Shown piece after piece: positions 8,897 to 16,777 of a DNA stretch of 64,000 nt. The notes under the pieces are model-generated. The model worked only from the letters and a program-made list of their open reading frames with translations, did no database searches and was not told the origin of the DNA. The number at the start of each line of letters is the position of its first letter. Positions within the stretch are counted from its first letter, which is position 1. Source of the DNA: Salinicoccus sesuvii (GTDB lineage: Bacteria > Bacillota > Bacilli > Staphylococcales > Salinicoccaceae). Made by a program: the position numbers and the translations under genes. The stretch is taken from contig NZ_JBHRWV010000007.1 in assembly GCF_042648145.1 (NCBI RefSeq), positions 1 through 64,000 of the forward strand, read 5' to 3'.

Positions 8897-10034
8897 GGTT
8901 CTGCGCCTCGATGAGCTTTTTATAAAGCACTTCGTACTCTTCGACGATGACATTTGAATGGAAACGGGAATGGATATCTTCAAGCATACGTGCTTTTATG
9001 TTTTCATAGAGTGTCTCATCCTCTAGTATATCGATAATATATCGTGCCGCTGCATGATGATCTCCGACTTCTACCAGATACCCAGTCTTTTCATGCTTGA
9101 TCACTTCACTTATACCGCCAGCCGTGGATCCAACTGGCACAGCGCCGCAATTCATTGCTTCGAGCAGTGCCAGTCCAAAGCTTTCCTTCTCACTCATAAG
9201 TAAAAAGACGTCACTCATTAGATAGAAAGACTTTACATCTGTCTGCTGGCCCGCAAATATAACATTTTCTTCAATATCAAGCTTCTTGACCAGTCTCCGG
9301 ATACTATTCATTTCCGGTCCATCCCCGACTAGTACGAGAACGCTATCGATAGATTGCTCAACTTTATGAAAGGTCCGTATGATATCATCGATCCTTTTGA
9401 TCTTCCTGAAATTCGAAGTATGCATAAGTACCCGAGTATTCTCAGGTACTCCAAACCTTTTTTTCATCCGATGCTTTATATTGTCTTTGTCGAGTGCGTT
9501 AAAATGTTTTTCATCCACGAAATTGTATACCGTCTGTATGTCCTTGTCCGGACCAATCAACTTTTGCGTTTGGTCTTTGAGACTTTCCGAAACCGCCGTG
9601 ACAATATCTGAGCCGTTGATACCAAAACGTATAGCACTGACAAGGGACATATCATGGCCAAGTACTGTAATGTCGGTGCCATGGAGTGTTGTGACGATAC
9701 CTACCTTACGTCCAGACATTTGCCGTGCCAGAATGCCACATATGGCATGTGGTACGGCGTAGTGCATGTGAATAATTTCCAAATCATACTCTACAATAAT
9801 TTCTGAAATTTTGCTCGCCAAGGTTATGTCGTAAGGCGGATAGTGAAATACACTATAGTCATTGATATCTGTCTGATGTATATAGATATTCGGATGGTTT
9901 GCATCCAATCTGAAAGGCACATTTGAAGTGATGAAATGTACTTCATGTCCCCTTCTGGCCATCTGTATACCGAGTTCAGTAGCAATAATGCCACTGCCCC
10001 CAACGCTCGGGTAGCAGGTTATACCAATCTTCAT
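8889..10034 (-). CDS. bshA: N-acetyl-alpha-D-glucosaminyl L-malate synthase
   Basis: A 381-residue GT4 retaining glycosyltransferase, the first enzyme of bacillithiol synthesis (UDP-GlcNAc plus L-malate). The N-terminal glycine-rich loop 'CYPSVGGSGIIATELG' (residues 7-22) and 'EKESFGLALLEAMNCG' in the nucleotide-sugar site are characteristic. The ATG follows the mgsA stop with no gap. bshB1, which sits between mgsA and bshA in Bacillus subtilis, is absent here, so the deacetylase must lie elsewhere. ypdA and brxB of the same thiol system are also in this window. Confidence 0.94.
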   Translation of the reverse strand: MKIGITCYPSVGGSGIIATELGIQMARRGHEVHFITSNVPFRLDANHPNIYIHQTDINDYSVFHYPPYDITLASKISEIIVEYDLEIIHMHYAVPHAICGILARQMSGRKVGIVTTLHGTDITVLGHDMSLVSAIRFGINGSDIVTAVSESLKDQTQKLIGPDKDIQTVYNFVDEKHFNALDKDNIKHRMKKRFGVPENTRVLMHTSNFRKIKRIDDIIRTFHKVEQSIDSVLVLVGDGPEMNSIRRLVKKLDIEENVIFAGQQTDVKSFYLMSDVFLLMSEKESFGLALLEAMNCGAVPVGSTAGGISEVIKHEKTGYLVEVGDHHAAARYIIDILEDETLYENIKARMLEDIHSRFHSNVIVEEYEVLYKKLIEAQNHE

Positions 10035-10418
10035 TCAGTCCGCCCCCTCGACTCCATGACTCAGATGATAAAGAACAGCTTCTGCGGTGCCCTCATTTGT
10101 TGCGAGCGGTACGTCGTAGACATCGGATAGTCTGAGCAATGCGCTGACATCCGGTTCATGTGGTTGTGCAGTGAGCGGGTCCCTAAAGAAGATGATGCAG
10201 TCTATCGCTTTGTTTGCGACCATTGCACCAATCTCCTGGTCGCCACCGAGGGGGCCGGATTTGCAGCGGTGCACGTCGAGTCCTGTATGTTCGATGATTC
10301 TGCCACCGGTAGTTCCGGTTGCATAAAGCTCCTGGTTTTGGAAGAATATAAGGTGTTTCTCCATAAATCTCAGCAGGTCATCCTTCTTCTTGTCGTGTGC
10401 GATTAATGCAATTTTCAT
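10035..10418 (-). CDS. mgsA: Methylglyoxal synthase
   Basis: A 127-residue enzyme converting dihydroxyacetone phosphate to methylglyoxal and phosphate, a bypass used under phosphate or sugar-phosphate stress. The phosphate-binding 'GTTGGRI' and the catalytic Asp in 'SGPLGGDQEIGA' are intact, as is 'ATNEGTAE' near the C-terminus. The start at 10418 (MKIALIAHD) matches the family; an ATG four codons upstream has no ribosome-binding site. It is the first gene of the long minus-strand block and has its own sigma-A-like promoter. Staphylococcus proper generally lacks this gene. Bacillithiol helps detoxify methylglyoxal, which may explain the link to bshA. Confidence 0.93.
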   Translation of the reverse strand: MKIALIAHDKKKDDLLRFMEKHLIFFQNQELYATGTTGGRIIEHTGLDVHRCKSGPLGGDQEIGAMVANKAIDCIIFFRDPLTAQPHEPDVSALLRLSDVYDVPLATNEGTAEAVLYHLSHGVEGAD

Positions 10419-10450
10419 ATCATCATCCATTCTTTTAGTTGCTATTAATG

Positions 10451-10479
10451 ATTATAGACAATCTTTATCCCTGTGTGAA
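10451..10479 (-). promoter_or_regulatory. Sigma-A-type promoter for mgsA-bshA-cca-birA
   Basis: Minus strand TTCACA (10474-10479), 17-bp spacer, perfect TATAAT (10451-10456), about 30 bp upstream of the mgsA start. It lies in the only gap before the long run of overlapping genes. Confidence 0.7.
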
Positions 10480-10490
10480 CCTGATTTAAA

Positions 10491-10995
10491 CTAACGTTCT
10501 TGATCTTTATGAACAATCGGAGAATTAAGATGATTAACGTTAGCTATTATTTCCTTAAGGTTTGAAGGTTTTAGTTCAATTTTGTCAATCTGAGATAACG
10601 GAATCCACTCTACATGTTCTCTTCTCCCACCCCCTATATCCTGTACTGAATTAATCTCTCTCATACCTTGGGACTTCATCAGATAGTATATAGCGACTTC
10701 GTGGAATTCATATTCGATACAATTGAATTCGTAGTCAAAGAAGTTTTCAACTACTGTAAGCATTTTTTCAATATCGTAGTTGAGCTTCGTCTCTTCGAGA
10801 ACCTCTCTCCTGACAGCATCTGTACTACTCTCGCCATGTTTTACTGCGCCGCCAATTGTATAGAAATAATCTGCCATATTATTAGTAGCAAGCAGTCCAT
10901 GGTCGTTTTCAATGATCAGGCCAACCGCTCTGTAGCGAAAGATGCGTTGCTCACTAGTATAACTGCAGTCGATGCCTCTCCCCTTTTGTACTCAT
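10491..10995 (-). pseudogene. Nudix hydrolase with a 5' frameshift
   Basis: The Nudix box is seen as 'GAVKHGESSTDAVRREVLEE' and fits G-x5-E-x7-REUxEE, with the following x-G-U read as T-K-L. The longest frame with a normal start begins at 10877 and lacks the N-terminal beta strands. Good Nudix sequence (RIFRYRAVGLIIENDHG) continues upstream in the same frame with no start codon. An ATG at 10995 begins MSTKG but is one base out of frame, the slip falling in or beside AAAAGGGG (about 10982-10989). Removing one base there would restore a 167-residue protein. This is either a real frameshift, a slippage site or a sequence error. No clear ribosome-binding site precedes 10995. Confidence 0.65.
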
Positions 10996-11015
10996 TATCA
11001 TAGTAACAGAATATC

Positions 11016-11050
11016 AAAAAAATAAAAAAGGAACCCATAAAGGGTTCCTT
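11016..11050 (-). terminator. Intrinsic terminator after the YugP-like gene
   Basis: Minus-strand stem AAGGAACCC/GGGTTCCTT (11028-11050, 5-nt loop) followed by a T-rich run broken by single A residues (TTTTATTTTTTT). It starts 10 bp after the metallopeptidase stop codon. Confidence 0.85.
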
Positions 11051-11059
11051 CGGTCCTGT

Positions 11060-11755
11060 CTAGTTACTTCTGGCAATCATAATAAATCTAACCAGTTCAG
11101 CCACAGCGACTGCTGTTGCTGCAACATAGGTCATTGCTGCTGCGTTCAGGACCTTCTTAGCATGACGATACTCTTTCTGATTGACGATGTTCAACGATTC
11201 AATCTGGTTCATCGCGCGTTTCGATGCATCAAATTCGACCGGTAACGTGACGATCTGGAACAGTACTGCGAACGCCATTAAACCGATACCACCCCAGAGA
11301 AGCAAGGCTCCGAGTCCACCTTCTGCATTGCTTTGAGCGTAGGTAAGGAATATACCGGCAATGATCAGGATGTATGAGAAGTTACTTCCAAGCTGGGCGA
11401 GTGGGAAAAGCGCAGAGCGGAAGTTCAGAAATGCGTAGCCTGTCGCATGCTGGATGGCGTGCCCGACTTCGTGGGCTGCAACTGCAGTACCTGCGACACT
11501 TGGTGTGTCATAGTTGTGTGGTGAAAGAACAACTTTCTTGTTCTTCGGATCGTAGTAGTCGCTTAGGAAACCTTGGCCTCTTTCTACTGAAACATCATAG
11601 ATGCCGTTTTCCCTAAGAATCTCCTCTGCGACCTCTCGGCCTGTCAGCCCACTTGTCGAACGCACTTTCGAATACTTGTTGAATGTCGACTTTACGTTCA
11701 TCTGTGCGAGCATTGGAACGACCATCAAAATTACGAAATACAATATAATATACAC
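11060..11755 (-). CDS. YugP-type membrane zinc metallopeptidase
   Basis: A protein of about 231 residues from the neutral zinc metallopeptidase family typified by YugP. It has an N-terminal membrane helix, the zinc motif HEVGHAIQH around residues 95-103 and two to three further membrane helices. 'FDASKRAMN' may supply a third metal ligand. Substrate is unknown. The start is uncertain: the GGAGG lies upstream of a GTG at 11755, while the TTG at 11773 comes before that ribosome-binding site. It is flanked by its own terminator and by ypjA. Confidence 0.82.
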   Translation of the reverse strand: MYIILYFVILMVVPMLAQMNVKSTFNKYSKVRSTSGLTGREVAEEILRENGIYDVSVERGQGFLSDYYDPKNKKVVLSPHNYDTPSVAGTAVAAHEVGHAIQHATGYAFLNFRSALFPLAQLGSNFSYILIIAGIFLTYAQSNAEGGLGALLLWGGIGLMAFAVLFQIVTLPVEFDASKRAMNQIESLNIVNQKEYRHAKKVLNAAAMTYVAATAVAVAELVRFIMIARSN

Positions 11756-11815
11756 AGGGATCCCAACCTCCAAAAATTTTTCATACTTTATTTTACTTTA
11801 AATTTCTTGAAACAG

Positions 11816-12391
11816 TCAATCAGAACGCCTTGGTACTAGCTGGTGTAGCAAGATCAGTACCAGTACACTCAACCAAAAGGCAAAGTAGCCGATATGGGCT
11901 TCATACTGGGCGAGATTACCGTAGACCGGATACTGCCCATATACATAGTCTATGACATCATTATGGAATAGCCAAATAGCCGTGATATAGAGATGAACAG
12001 GTTTAATTTCTAGATGAGGCAGGAAAAGGATAGCTTGTAAAGCCATGATACCGTGCGATGCTATCAACATCAGCCCCACCCATGAGATAAATCCTGTTTC
12101 CATAAAAGTTAAAAGATTCATGACTACGGCCCAAACCCCATACTTAATTAGGGTGGTAAATGCCAGTGCCTCCATCAGCCCTGACTTCTTACCAATCAAT
12201 ATAAGAAGTATCACAATTGATAGGAAGAGTGTCGCTGTTGGGCTATCCGGGACGAACGGGATAAAATACCATTCCGTATTAGAGAGTTGCCCCCTATACC
12301 ACCAGTAACCATATAATGTGCCAATAAAATTGGAAATCAGTAACAGAATAAGAAACCATCTGTTGTACATTAAATCAATCACTTTATACAT
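11816..12391 (-). CDS. ypjA: DUF1405 integral membrane protein (YpjA-like)
   Basis: A 191-residue polytopic membrane protein with about six hydrophobic helices. It matches the DUF1405/YpjA family, which lies just after qcrC in Bacillus. No catalytic motif is recognisable and function is unknown. The start at 12391 has a GGGAAGG ribosome-binding site nine bases upstream. No promoter is visible between the qcrC terminator and this gene, so expression probably depends on read-through from qcrABC. Confidence 0.85.
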   Translation of the reverse strand: MYKVIDLMYNRWFLILLLISNFIGTLYGYWWYRGQLSNTEWYFIPFVPDSPTATLFLSIVILLILIGKKSGLMEALAFTTLIKYGVWAVVMNLLTFMETGFISWVGLMLIASHGIMALQAILFLPHLEIKPVHLYITAIWLFHNDVIDYVYGQYPVYGNLAQYEAHIGYFAFWLSVLVLILLHQLVPRRSD

Positions 12392-12412
12392 TAGGACTTA
12401 CCTTCCCTTACT

Positions 12413-12439
12413 AAAAAAAGCCCTATCACTAGGGCTTTT
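12413..12439 (-). terminator. Intrinsic terminator after qcrC
   Basis: Minus-strand stem AAAAGCCCT/AGGGCTTTT with a 6-nt loop and a run of T residues, 5 bp after the qcrC stop. ypjA begins about 20 bp beyond it with a good ribosome-binding site, so termination is probably partial. Confidence 0.85.
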
Positions 12440-12444
12440 AATTA

Positions 12445-13254
12445 TTATTCAGAAGTGTCTGAGTCATTTGTTGAATTTGTAGCATTTTCTTCAGATGTAA
12501 GTTCAAGGTTGGCAACGAATTCAGCAACTTGCTGGATTTCGTCATCCGTCAATTGATCTTTGAAGGATGGCATATCGCCGGCCCCATTCTCTACAAATGC
12601 TTGTACCGTTTCTGGATTCAGTTCCGGTTCGATCAGGTTCGGTCCGGATCCACCTGTAAGTTCTCCGCCGTGGCAGCTCGTACAGTTAGATCTTATAATC
12701 TCTTGGAACACGGGATCTTCTGTATCAAGGTTTGAGAATACGATCTGCCCCTGTTGGTTTTGTGTTTCCCAATCATGATAAGCGACTGATTCCCATGTAG
12801 TATAGAAGATAATACCGAATGAAATGAGCATCATTGCAACTGTAACTGGTCGCTTGTTCCATTTACGTTCTTTGTTATTATCAAGCCATGGTGCAAGCAT
12901 TAGTGCTCCAACAGCAATACCTGGCATAACGATGGCACCAAGGACATTGAACGGTCCTGATGCGTATGTGTATTTAAGAATTTGATAAAGGAATAGGAAA
13001 TACCAGTCAGGAAGAGGTATATATCCTGTATCAGTAGGATCTGCAATACGTTCTAGCGGTGCAGGGTGTGCGACAGTGAGACACAGGAAACCGATGAGGA
13101 ATACTGAGCCTGTCACCCATTCTTTCAGAAGGAAGTCCGGATAGAATTCTTCTGTACGTCCCGGGAATTCGGAATAGTCGCGATTGAGCTTTGGTTTATC
13201 GTACTTCTGTACTCGTGAATCGCCGACAAAAGTCAGCCCTTTTCCACGTTTCAT
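12445..13254 (-). CDS. qcrC: Menaquinol:cytochrome c reductase, cytochrome b/c subunit
   Basis: A 269-residue fusion of a subunit IV-like membrane domain with a cytochrome c domain. The quinol-site motif appears as 'PDWY' (82-85), with about three membrane helices. The haem c site is C191-T-S-C194-H195, with a likely axial Met218 in 'GDMPSF'. The tail is Ser/Thr/Asp-rich. It takes electrons from QcrB and the Rieske protein to the cytochrome c side of the membrane. Maturation needs a System II haem lyase, and resABC at 36-39 kb supplies one. True Staphylococcus species lack this complex. Confidence 0.95.
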   Translation of the reverse strand: MKRGKGLTFVGDSRVQKYDKPKLNRDYSEFPGRTEEFYPDFLLKEWVTGSVFLIGFLCLTVAHPAPLERIADPTDTGYIPLPDWYFLFLYQILKYTYASGPFNVLGAIVMPGIAVGALMLAPWLDNNKERKWNKRPVTVAMMLISFGIIFYTTWESVAYHDWETQNQQGQIVFSNLDTEDPVFQEIIRSNCTSCHGGELTGGSGPNLIEPELNPETVQAFVENGAGDMPSFKDQLTDDEIQQVAEFVANLELTSEENATNSTNDSDTSE

Positions 13255-13278
13255 ATCAATTTACCTCCCTTATTATTC

Positions 13279-13953
13279 CTATAGTGGTCCTGAGATGCCT
13301 TGTCTACGTATCATGATGAAGTGAATAGCCATCAATGCAAATAGAGCAGCAGGCAGGAAGAATACGTGGATGGCAAAGAAACGTGTCAATGTCTGAGCAC
13401 CGATGATCTCTTCGTCACCAGCAAGCAGTGTCTTGATCCATTCACCGACAAACGGTACACTCTCTGCAATATCCAATCCTACTTTTGTAGCGAACAGTGC
13501 TTTCATATCCCAAGGAAGCAGGTAGCCTGTGAAAGCGAGACCAAGGATTACAAGGAAAAGTAGCACGCCTACAACCCAGTTGAGCTCACGTGGAGCTTTG
13601 TAAGAGCCAGTAAAGAACACTCTAAGGGTGTGTAGGAACATCATCACAACCACCAAGCTGGCACCCCAATGGTGCATCCCTCGGACAATGACACCTGCTG
13701 CAACGTCATGCTGCAGGTAGTAGACCGAGTTCCATGCGTTTACGATATCAGGTACATAATACATAGTCAGGAACATTCCTGAGAGTATTTGGATGACCGT
13801 TATGAAAAACGTTAACCCACCGAAACAATACACAAATGCTGAGAAGTGATGGGCAGGATTAACGTGCTCTGGCACTTCGTGATCAGCAATATCTCTCCAT
13901 ATAGGAGTGATGTCGATGCGATCGTCTATCCAATCATAGATTCTGTTAAGCAA
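13279..13953 (-). CDS. qcrB: Menaquinol:cytochrome c reductase, cytochrome b6 subunit
   Basis: A 224-residue b6-type cytochrome with four membrane helices. Haem-ligand histidines lie in 'RGMHHWGASL' and in 'FFAIHVF'/'LMAIHFIM'. Cys43 in 'FVYCFGG' matches the position that holds a covalently attached haem in Bacillus QcrB. The start is a TTG at 13953 with AGGAGG seven bases upstream. It lies between the Rieske gene qcrA and qcrC, the standard order in Bacillus. Confidence 0.95.
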   Translation of the reverse strand: MLNRIYDWIDDRIDITPIWRDIADHEVPEHVNPAHHFSAFVYCFGGLTFFITVIQILSGMFLTMYYVPDIVNAWNSVYYLQHDVAAGVIVRGMHHWGASLVVVMMFLHTLRVFFTGSYKAPRELNWVVGVLLFLVILGLAFTGYLLPWDMKALFATKVGLDIAESVPFVGEWIKTLLAGDEEIIGAQTLTRFFAIHVFFLPAALFALMAIHFIMIRRQGISGPL

Positions 13954-13964
13954 AGTTTTCCCTC

Positions 13965-14465
13965 CTATACAATTTCGTTGGCGAACCTTTCACCTATAGT
14001 GATATAACCATCGGATGTACCGACATCAAACTGATCCAATGGTCCTCTTGGAGGTGTACCCGGCACATTTTGACCACTCTTCTCGTAGAGGCCATTGTGG
14101 CACGGACAGAAGAATCTGTTTGGATTGGCATTATCACCAGCCCACGTTACGGTACAACCCAAGTGCTTACATACTGGCGATAGAGCGATGATGTCATCGC
14201 CATCTCTATAGACCCATGCAAAGTCTGTCACTTCGCTTTCATACCATGCATCTTGCTGGTCGAAGGAAAAGTCCACTTTGACAGGTTCCTCTGTAATTTC
14301 TTCAGCTCTTACACTTGTAGTGATCATGGAACCTTCCGCCTGATCCTGGAACAACGGATCGAGTGCAAATCTACCCATCGGCAGTATCATACCAGCCGCC
14401 ATGAATGATCCTACTCCCATTAGAGAATAGTTCAGGAATTGGCGTCTTGTTACTTTTTGCGACAT
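13965..14465 (-). CDS. qcrA: Menaquinol:cytochrome c reductase, Rieske iron-sulfur subunit
   Basis: A 166-residue Rieske protein. The [2Fe-2S] ligands are C99-x-H101 and C120-x-x-H123, with the disulfide pair C104/C122 ('CKHLGC' and 'CPCH'). The N-terminus has twin arginines in 'TRRQFLNYSLMG' followed by a hydrophobic helix, which fits Tat-dependent insertion. It is the first gene of qcrABC and follows a good promoter and a GAGGGGGG ribosome-binding site. Confidence 0.95.
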   Translation of the reverse strand: MSQKVTRRQFLNYSLMGVGSFMAAGMILPMGRFALDPLFQDQAEGSMITTSVRAEEITEEPVKVDFSFDQQDAWYESEVTDFAWVYRDGDDIIALSPVCKHLGCTVTWAGDNANPNRFFCPCHNGLYEKSGQNVPGTPPRGPLDQFDVGTSDGYITIGERFANEIV

Positions 14466-14524
14466 TCAAATTTCCCCCCTCAAACGCGCGTACTTTTACA
14501 TTTAATATAACTAGGACAGTTCAA

Positions 14525-14553
14525 TTTTAGCCTATTAGCTGAAACCGGTCAAT
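14525..14553 (-). promoter_or_regulatory. Sigma-A promoter of qcrABC
   Basis: Minus strand TTGACC (14548-14553), 17-bp spacer, TAAAAT (14525-14530), ending 60 bp before the qcrA start in the 139-bp gap after ypiF. Five of six bases match consensus in each element. Confidence 0.8.
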
Positions 14554-14604
14554 AAGCTAAATGAACTTTCGAGATGCCCCGGAATCATAATCGTGTAATA
14601 ATAC

Positions 14605-15039
14605 CTAATCCCTGCGATTCCAGATACCGATGATCTGCTTCATCGCATTCTTGACCTCATCATTGACTAGGCTTATCTTCATCTCAGCGTCCATATCTTC
14701 AAGCGGGATGCGGTTCAGTGCTATAGAATGCGTGGATTCTAGAGAATTTTCAAGATGTGTCAGAATGATGACTCTTTTGAAACCAAATGATTTAAGCTGC
14801 GAAACATAGGCACTAAGCACGTCCGTCTTACCTTCGACAGTCATCATGGCAGGGGTGATGAAGAGGCGCCCTTTGAATTGCTTTTCGAGTTGAATTGTTA
14901 TCATCTGGAGCATTTCCATATCACTTGCATTGTCACGAGCGCCATCATTCATGTCTGCGCTCGCAAAAGGCACCAGTGCCGTATCCACAAATTCGATTTC
15001 GTCCTTTAGGACTTTTAGCCCTTGGTGGTTGTATAGCAT
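14605..15039 (-). CDS. ypiF: DUF2487 protein (YpiF-like)
   Basis: A 144-residue soluble protein matching the YpiF/DUF2487 family that precedes qcrA in Bacillus. No enzyme motif or signal peptide is visible. A GAGG ribosome-binding site stands seven bases before the ATG at 15039. Function is unknown; the conserved position just upstream of qcrABC is the only clue. Confidence 0.8.
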   Translation of the reverse strand: MLYNHQGLKVLKDEIEFVDTALVPFASADMNDGARDNASDMEMLQMITIQLEKQFKGRLFITPAMMTVEGKTDVLSAYVSQLKSFGFKRVIILTHLENSLESTHSIALNRIPLEDMDAEMKISLVNDEVKNAMKQIIGIWNRRD

Positions 15040-15052
15040 TTCATCACCTCTT

Positions 15053-15526
15053 CTAATTGTTTGTGCGGTTCAGATAGTCCGTCAGCTGTATGAATCTAAT
15101 ATGGTCTTTTGAATCCAGTGCCTCATCAATTTGTTTGAGTACTGAATGATGACCAATTTCCTCAAGTGCAGTGTCTATATTCGTCTCCATTGCCTTCAAC
15201 TGACTATACCGCTGGTCTTCACGATGAAGGTTAAAATTTACGAAAAGTGGTTGTTTTTGGTTCATATTTAATTCATGGAAAATAACTTCACCATCCACAG
15301 TAACTGTGTTTCCCTTTTCGAATAACAATGTAGGGCTTGCACTCTCATTGTCAGAGATACGCAATTTGCGATCTATATCACCAACATCGACAAACACTGT
15401 ATTGCTGGAAATAATTGGGTGAGATTTAATAAAATTTAGTATCCATACCGCTGTCCTGTCCCGAAACTCATAATTGTACAGAATATAGTCGATGAAATCT
15501 TTTCTATGTCTGATCATACTCTTCAT
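15053..15526 (-). CDS. ypiB: UPF0302 protein (YpiB-like)
   Basis: A 157-residue soluble protein of the YpiB/UPF0302 family. The N-terminal part includes 'MIRHRKDFIDYILYNYEFR' and the C-terminal helix ends 'LTDYLNRTNN'. The ATG at 15526 is chosen because AAAAGGAG lies seven bases upstream. It overlaps the end of the ypiA-like gene by 23 bp, so the two are probably coupled. In Bacillus, YpiB is reported to take part with YpiA and YpiF in respiratory-complex control; that link is family knowledge, not seen here. Confidence 0.82.
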   Translation of the reverse strand: MKSMIRHRKDFIDYILYNYEFRDRTAVWILNFIKSHPIISSNTVFVDVGDIDRKLRISDNESASPTLLFEKGNTVTVDGEVIFHELNMNQKQPLFVNFNLHREDQRYSQLKAMETNIDTALEEIGHHSVLKQIDEALDSKDHIRFIQLTDYLNRTNN

Positions 15527-16775
15527 CAAAACGCTCCTTTTCAAACTGCCAATTTATATTGTCAGGTTCCAGGGTGATGAGTCTGTCCAGTATATCCTTC
15601 CTGTCGGGATGACGGATTTCATTCAAATAATTGTAGTAACCTGTGTAGAATTCAATAGATTCGCCAATCAATTTCGAAGCATCCTCGTAGAGAGCAAGTG
15701 CTTTTTCATCATTTTCGTTTTCCTGCTCAATCTTCGCCAGAAGATAAAGACTTTCTCCTGATAGTGCATGAGTATCAAGATTTGCAATGAACTCGGATAC
15801 ATCCTCAGTCCTATCAGACTTGAGTAGCGTTTCGAACAGCATTAGATAGGCATCGTCGTAGTCCTGGTCGATAGCGATTGCTTTAGAAAAATTGATGATT
15901 GCCTTATCAGTGTCTCCATTTCTGAAGTGGAGCCTACCGAGATGGAAAAAGAATAGAGGCTCAGTGTCATCCTGTCTGATATAACTTTCAATCAGTTCTA
16001 TTGCCGGTACAAGTTCATGCTCTGTTTCATGTACATTCATAAGCAGGATATAGGCATTAATATAATATGGTTCATTTTCAATGACTTGATTGAGAAGGTT
16101 TTTAGCAGCTTCATAGGATTGGAGTTGGTACTCAAGCAGTGCTTTCCTGTAGTAGTCGTCATTAGTGAAGAACTTGTCATCTGCCCGCTCGAAATATCTA
16201 CCGGCATTTTCGAGATCAAGCTGGTTCATGTGAAGTTCAGCGAGCCTCAAATTCAACTCGACCCCATTAATTTCCTCAAGCCCAGCGGCAATCAAAGACT
16301 CGTAGTGGCGGACGGCTTCTAGAAACTCACCTTCTTGATAATAGATTTCTGCAAGTGCAAAATCGAGGATAGGATCGTCGCTTAATGCTTTCGCATCAAG
16401 TAGTGACCTTATCGCCACTTCACTCATGTTGAGCTGCTGGAAAATCTCTGCTCTAAGCAATAGTACTGCAGGTGTATTCTCAGCTTCGTTGACATGGCTG
16501 AGCGCCTCATCGAGGCGCCCATCTGTAATCAGTATATCGACAAGATATGATAGAACTTCATCATCATGGCCAGTCTGACTGTTTAGATGTACGAAAATAC
16601 TTTCTGCTTCCTTATGCAGTCCTGACGCGATTAGCGTGTCACCAAGGATAAAAAGTGCTTCCAGATCCATTTCATCTACAAGCTGACCAATATCCGCAAC
16701 GACTCCATTTAATTTATCTTCAGGGTATTCCCCTTTTCTTAACCGATCAATTATTTCGTAGATTTGATCCTGCAT
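15504..16775 (-). CDS. ypiA: TPR-repeat protein (YpiA-like)
   Basis: A 423-residue acidic protein made almost wholly of tetratricopeptide repeats, for example 'YYQEGEFLEAVRHYESLIA' and 'RNGDTDKAIINFSKAIA'. It has no signal peptide or membrane helix, so it is a cytoplasmic scaffold. It follows aroA with a 2-bp gap and overlaps ypiB. The aroA-ypiA-ypiB-ypiF-qcrABC order is the same as in Bacillus. Binding partners cannot be read from sequence. Confidence 0.88.
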   Translation of the reverse strand: MQDQIYEIIDRLRKGEYPEDKLNGVVADIGQLVDEMDLEALFILGDTLIASGLHKEAESIFVHLNSQTGHDDEVLSYLVDILITDGRLDEALSHVNEAENTPAVLLLRAEIFQQLNMSEVAIRSLLDAKALSDDPILDFALAEIYYQEGEFLEAVRHYESLIAAGLEEINGVELNLRLAELHMNQLDLENAGRYFERADDKFFTNDDYYRKALLEYQLQSYEAAKNLLNQVIENEPYYINAYILLMNVHETEHELVPAIELIESYIRQDDTEPLFFFHLGRLHFRNGDTDKAIINFSKAIAIDQDYDDAYLMLFETLLKSDRTEDVSEFIANLDTHALSGESLYLLAKIEQENENDEKALALYEDASKLIGESIEFYTGYYNYLNEIRHPDRKDILDRLITLEPDNINWQFEKERFDEEYDQT

Positions 16776-16777
16776 GA

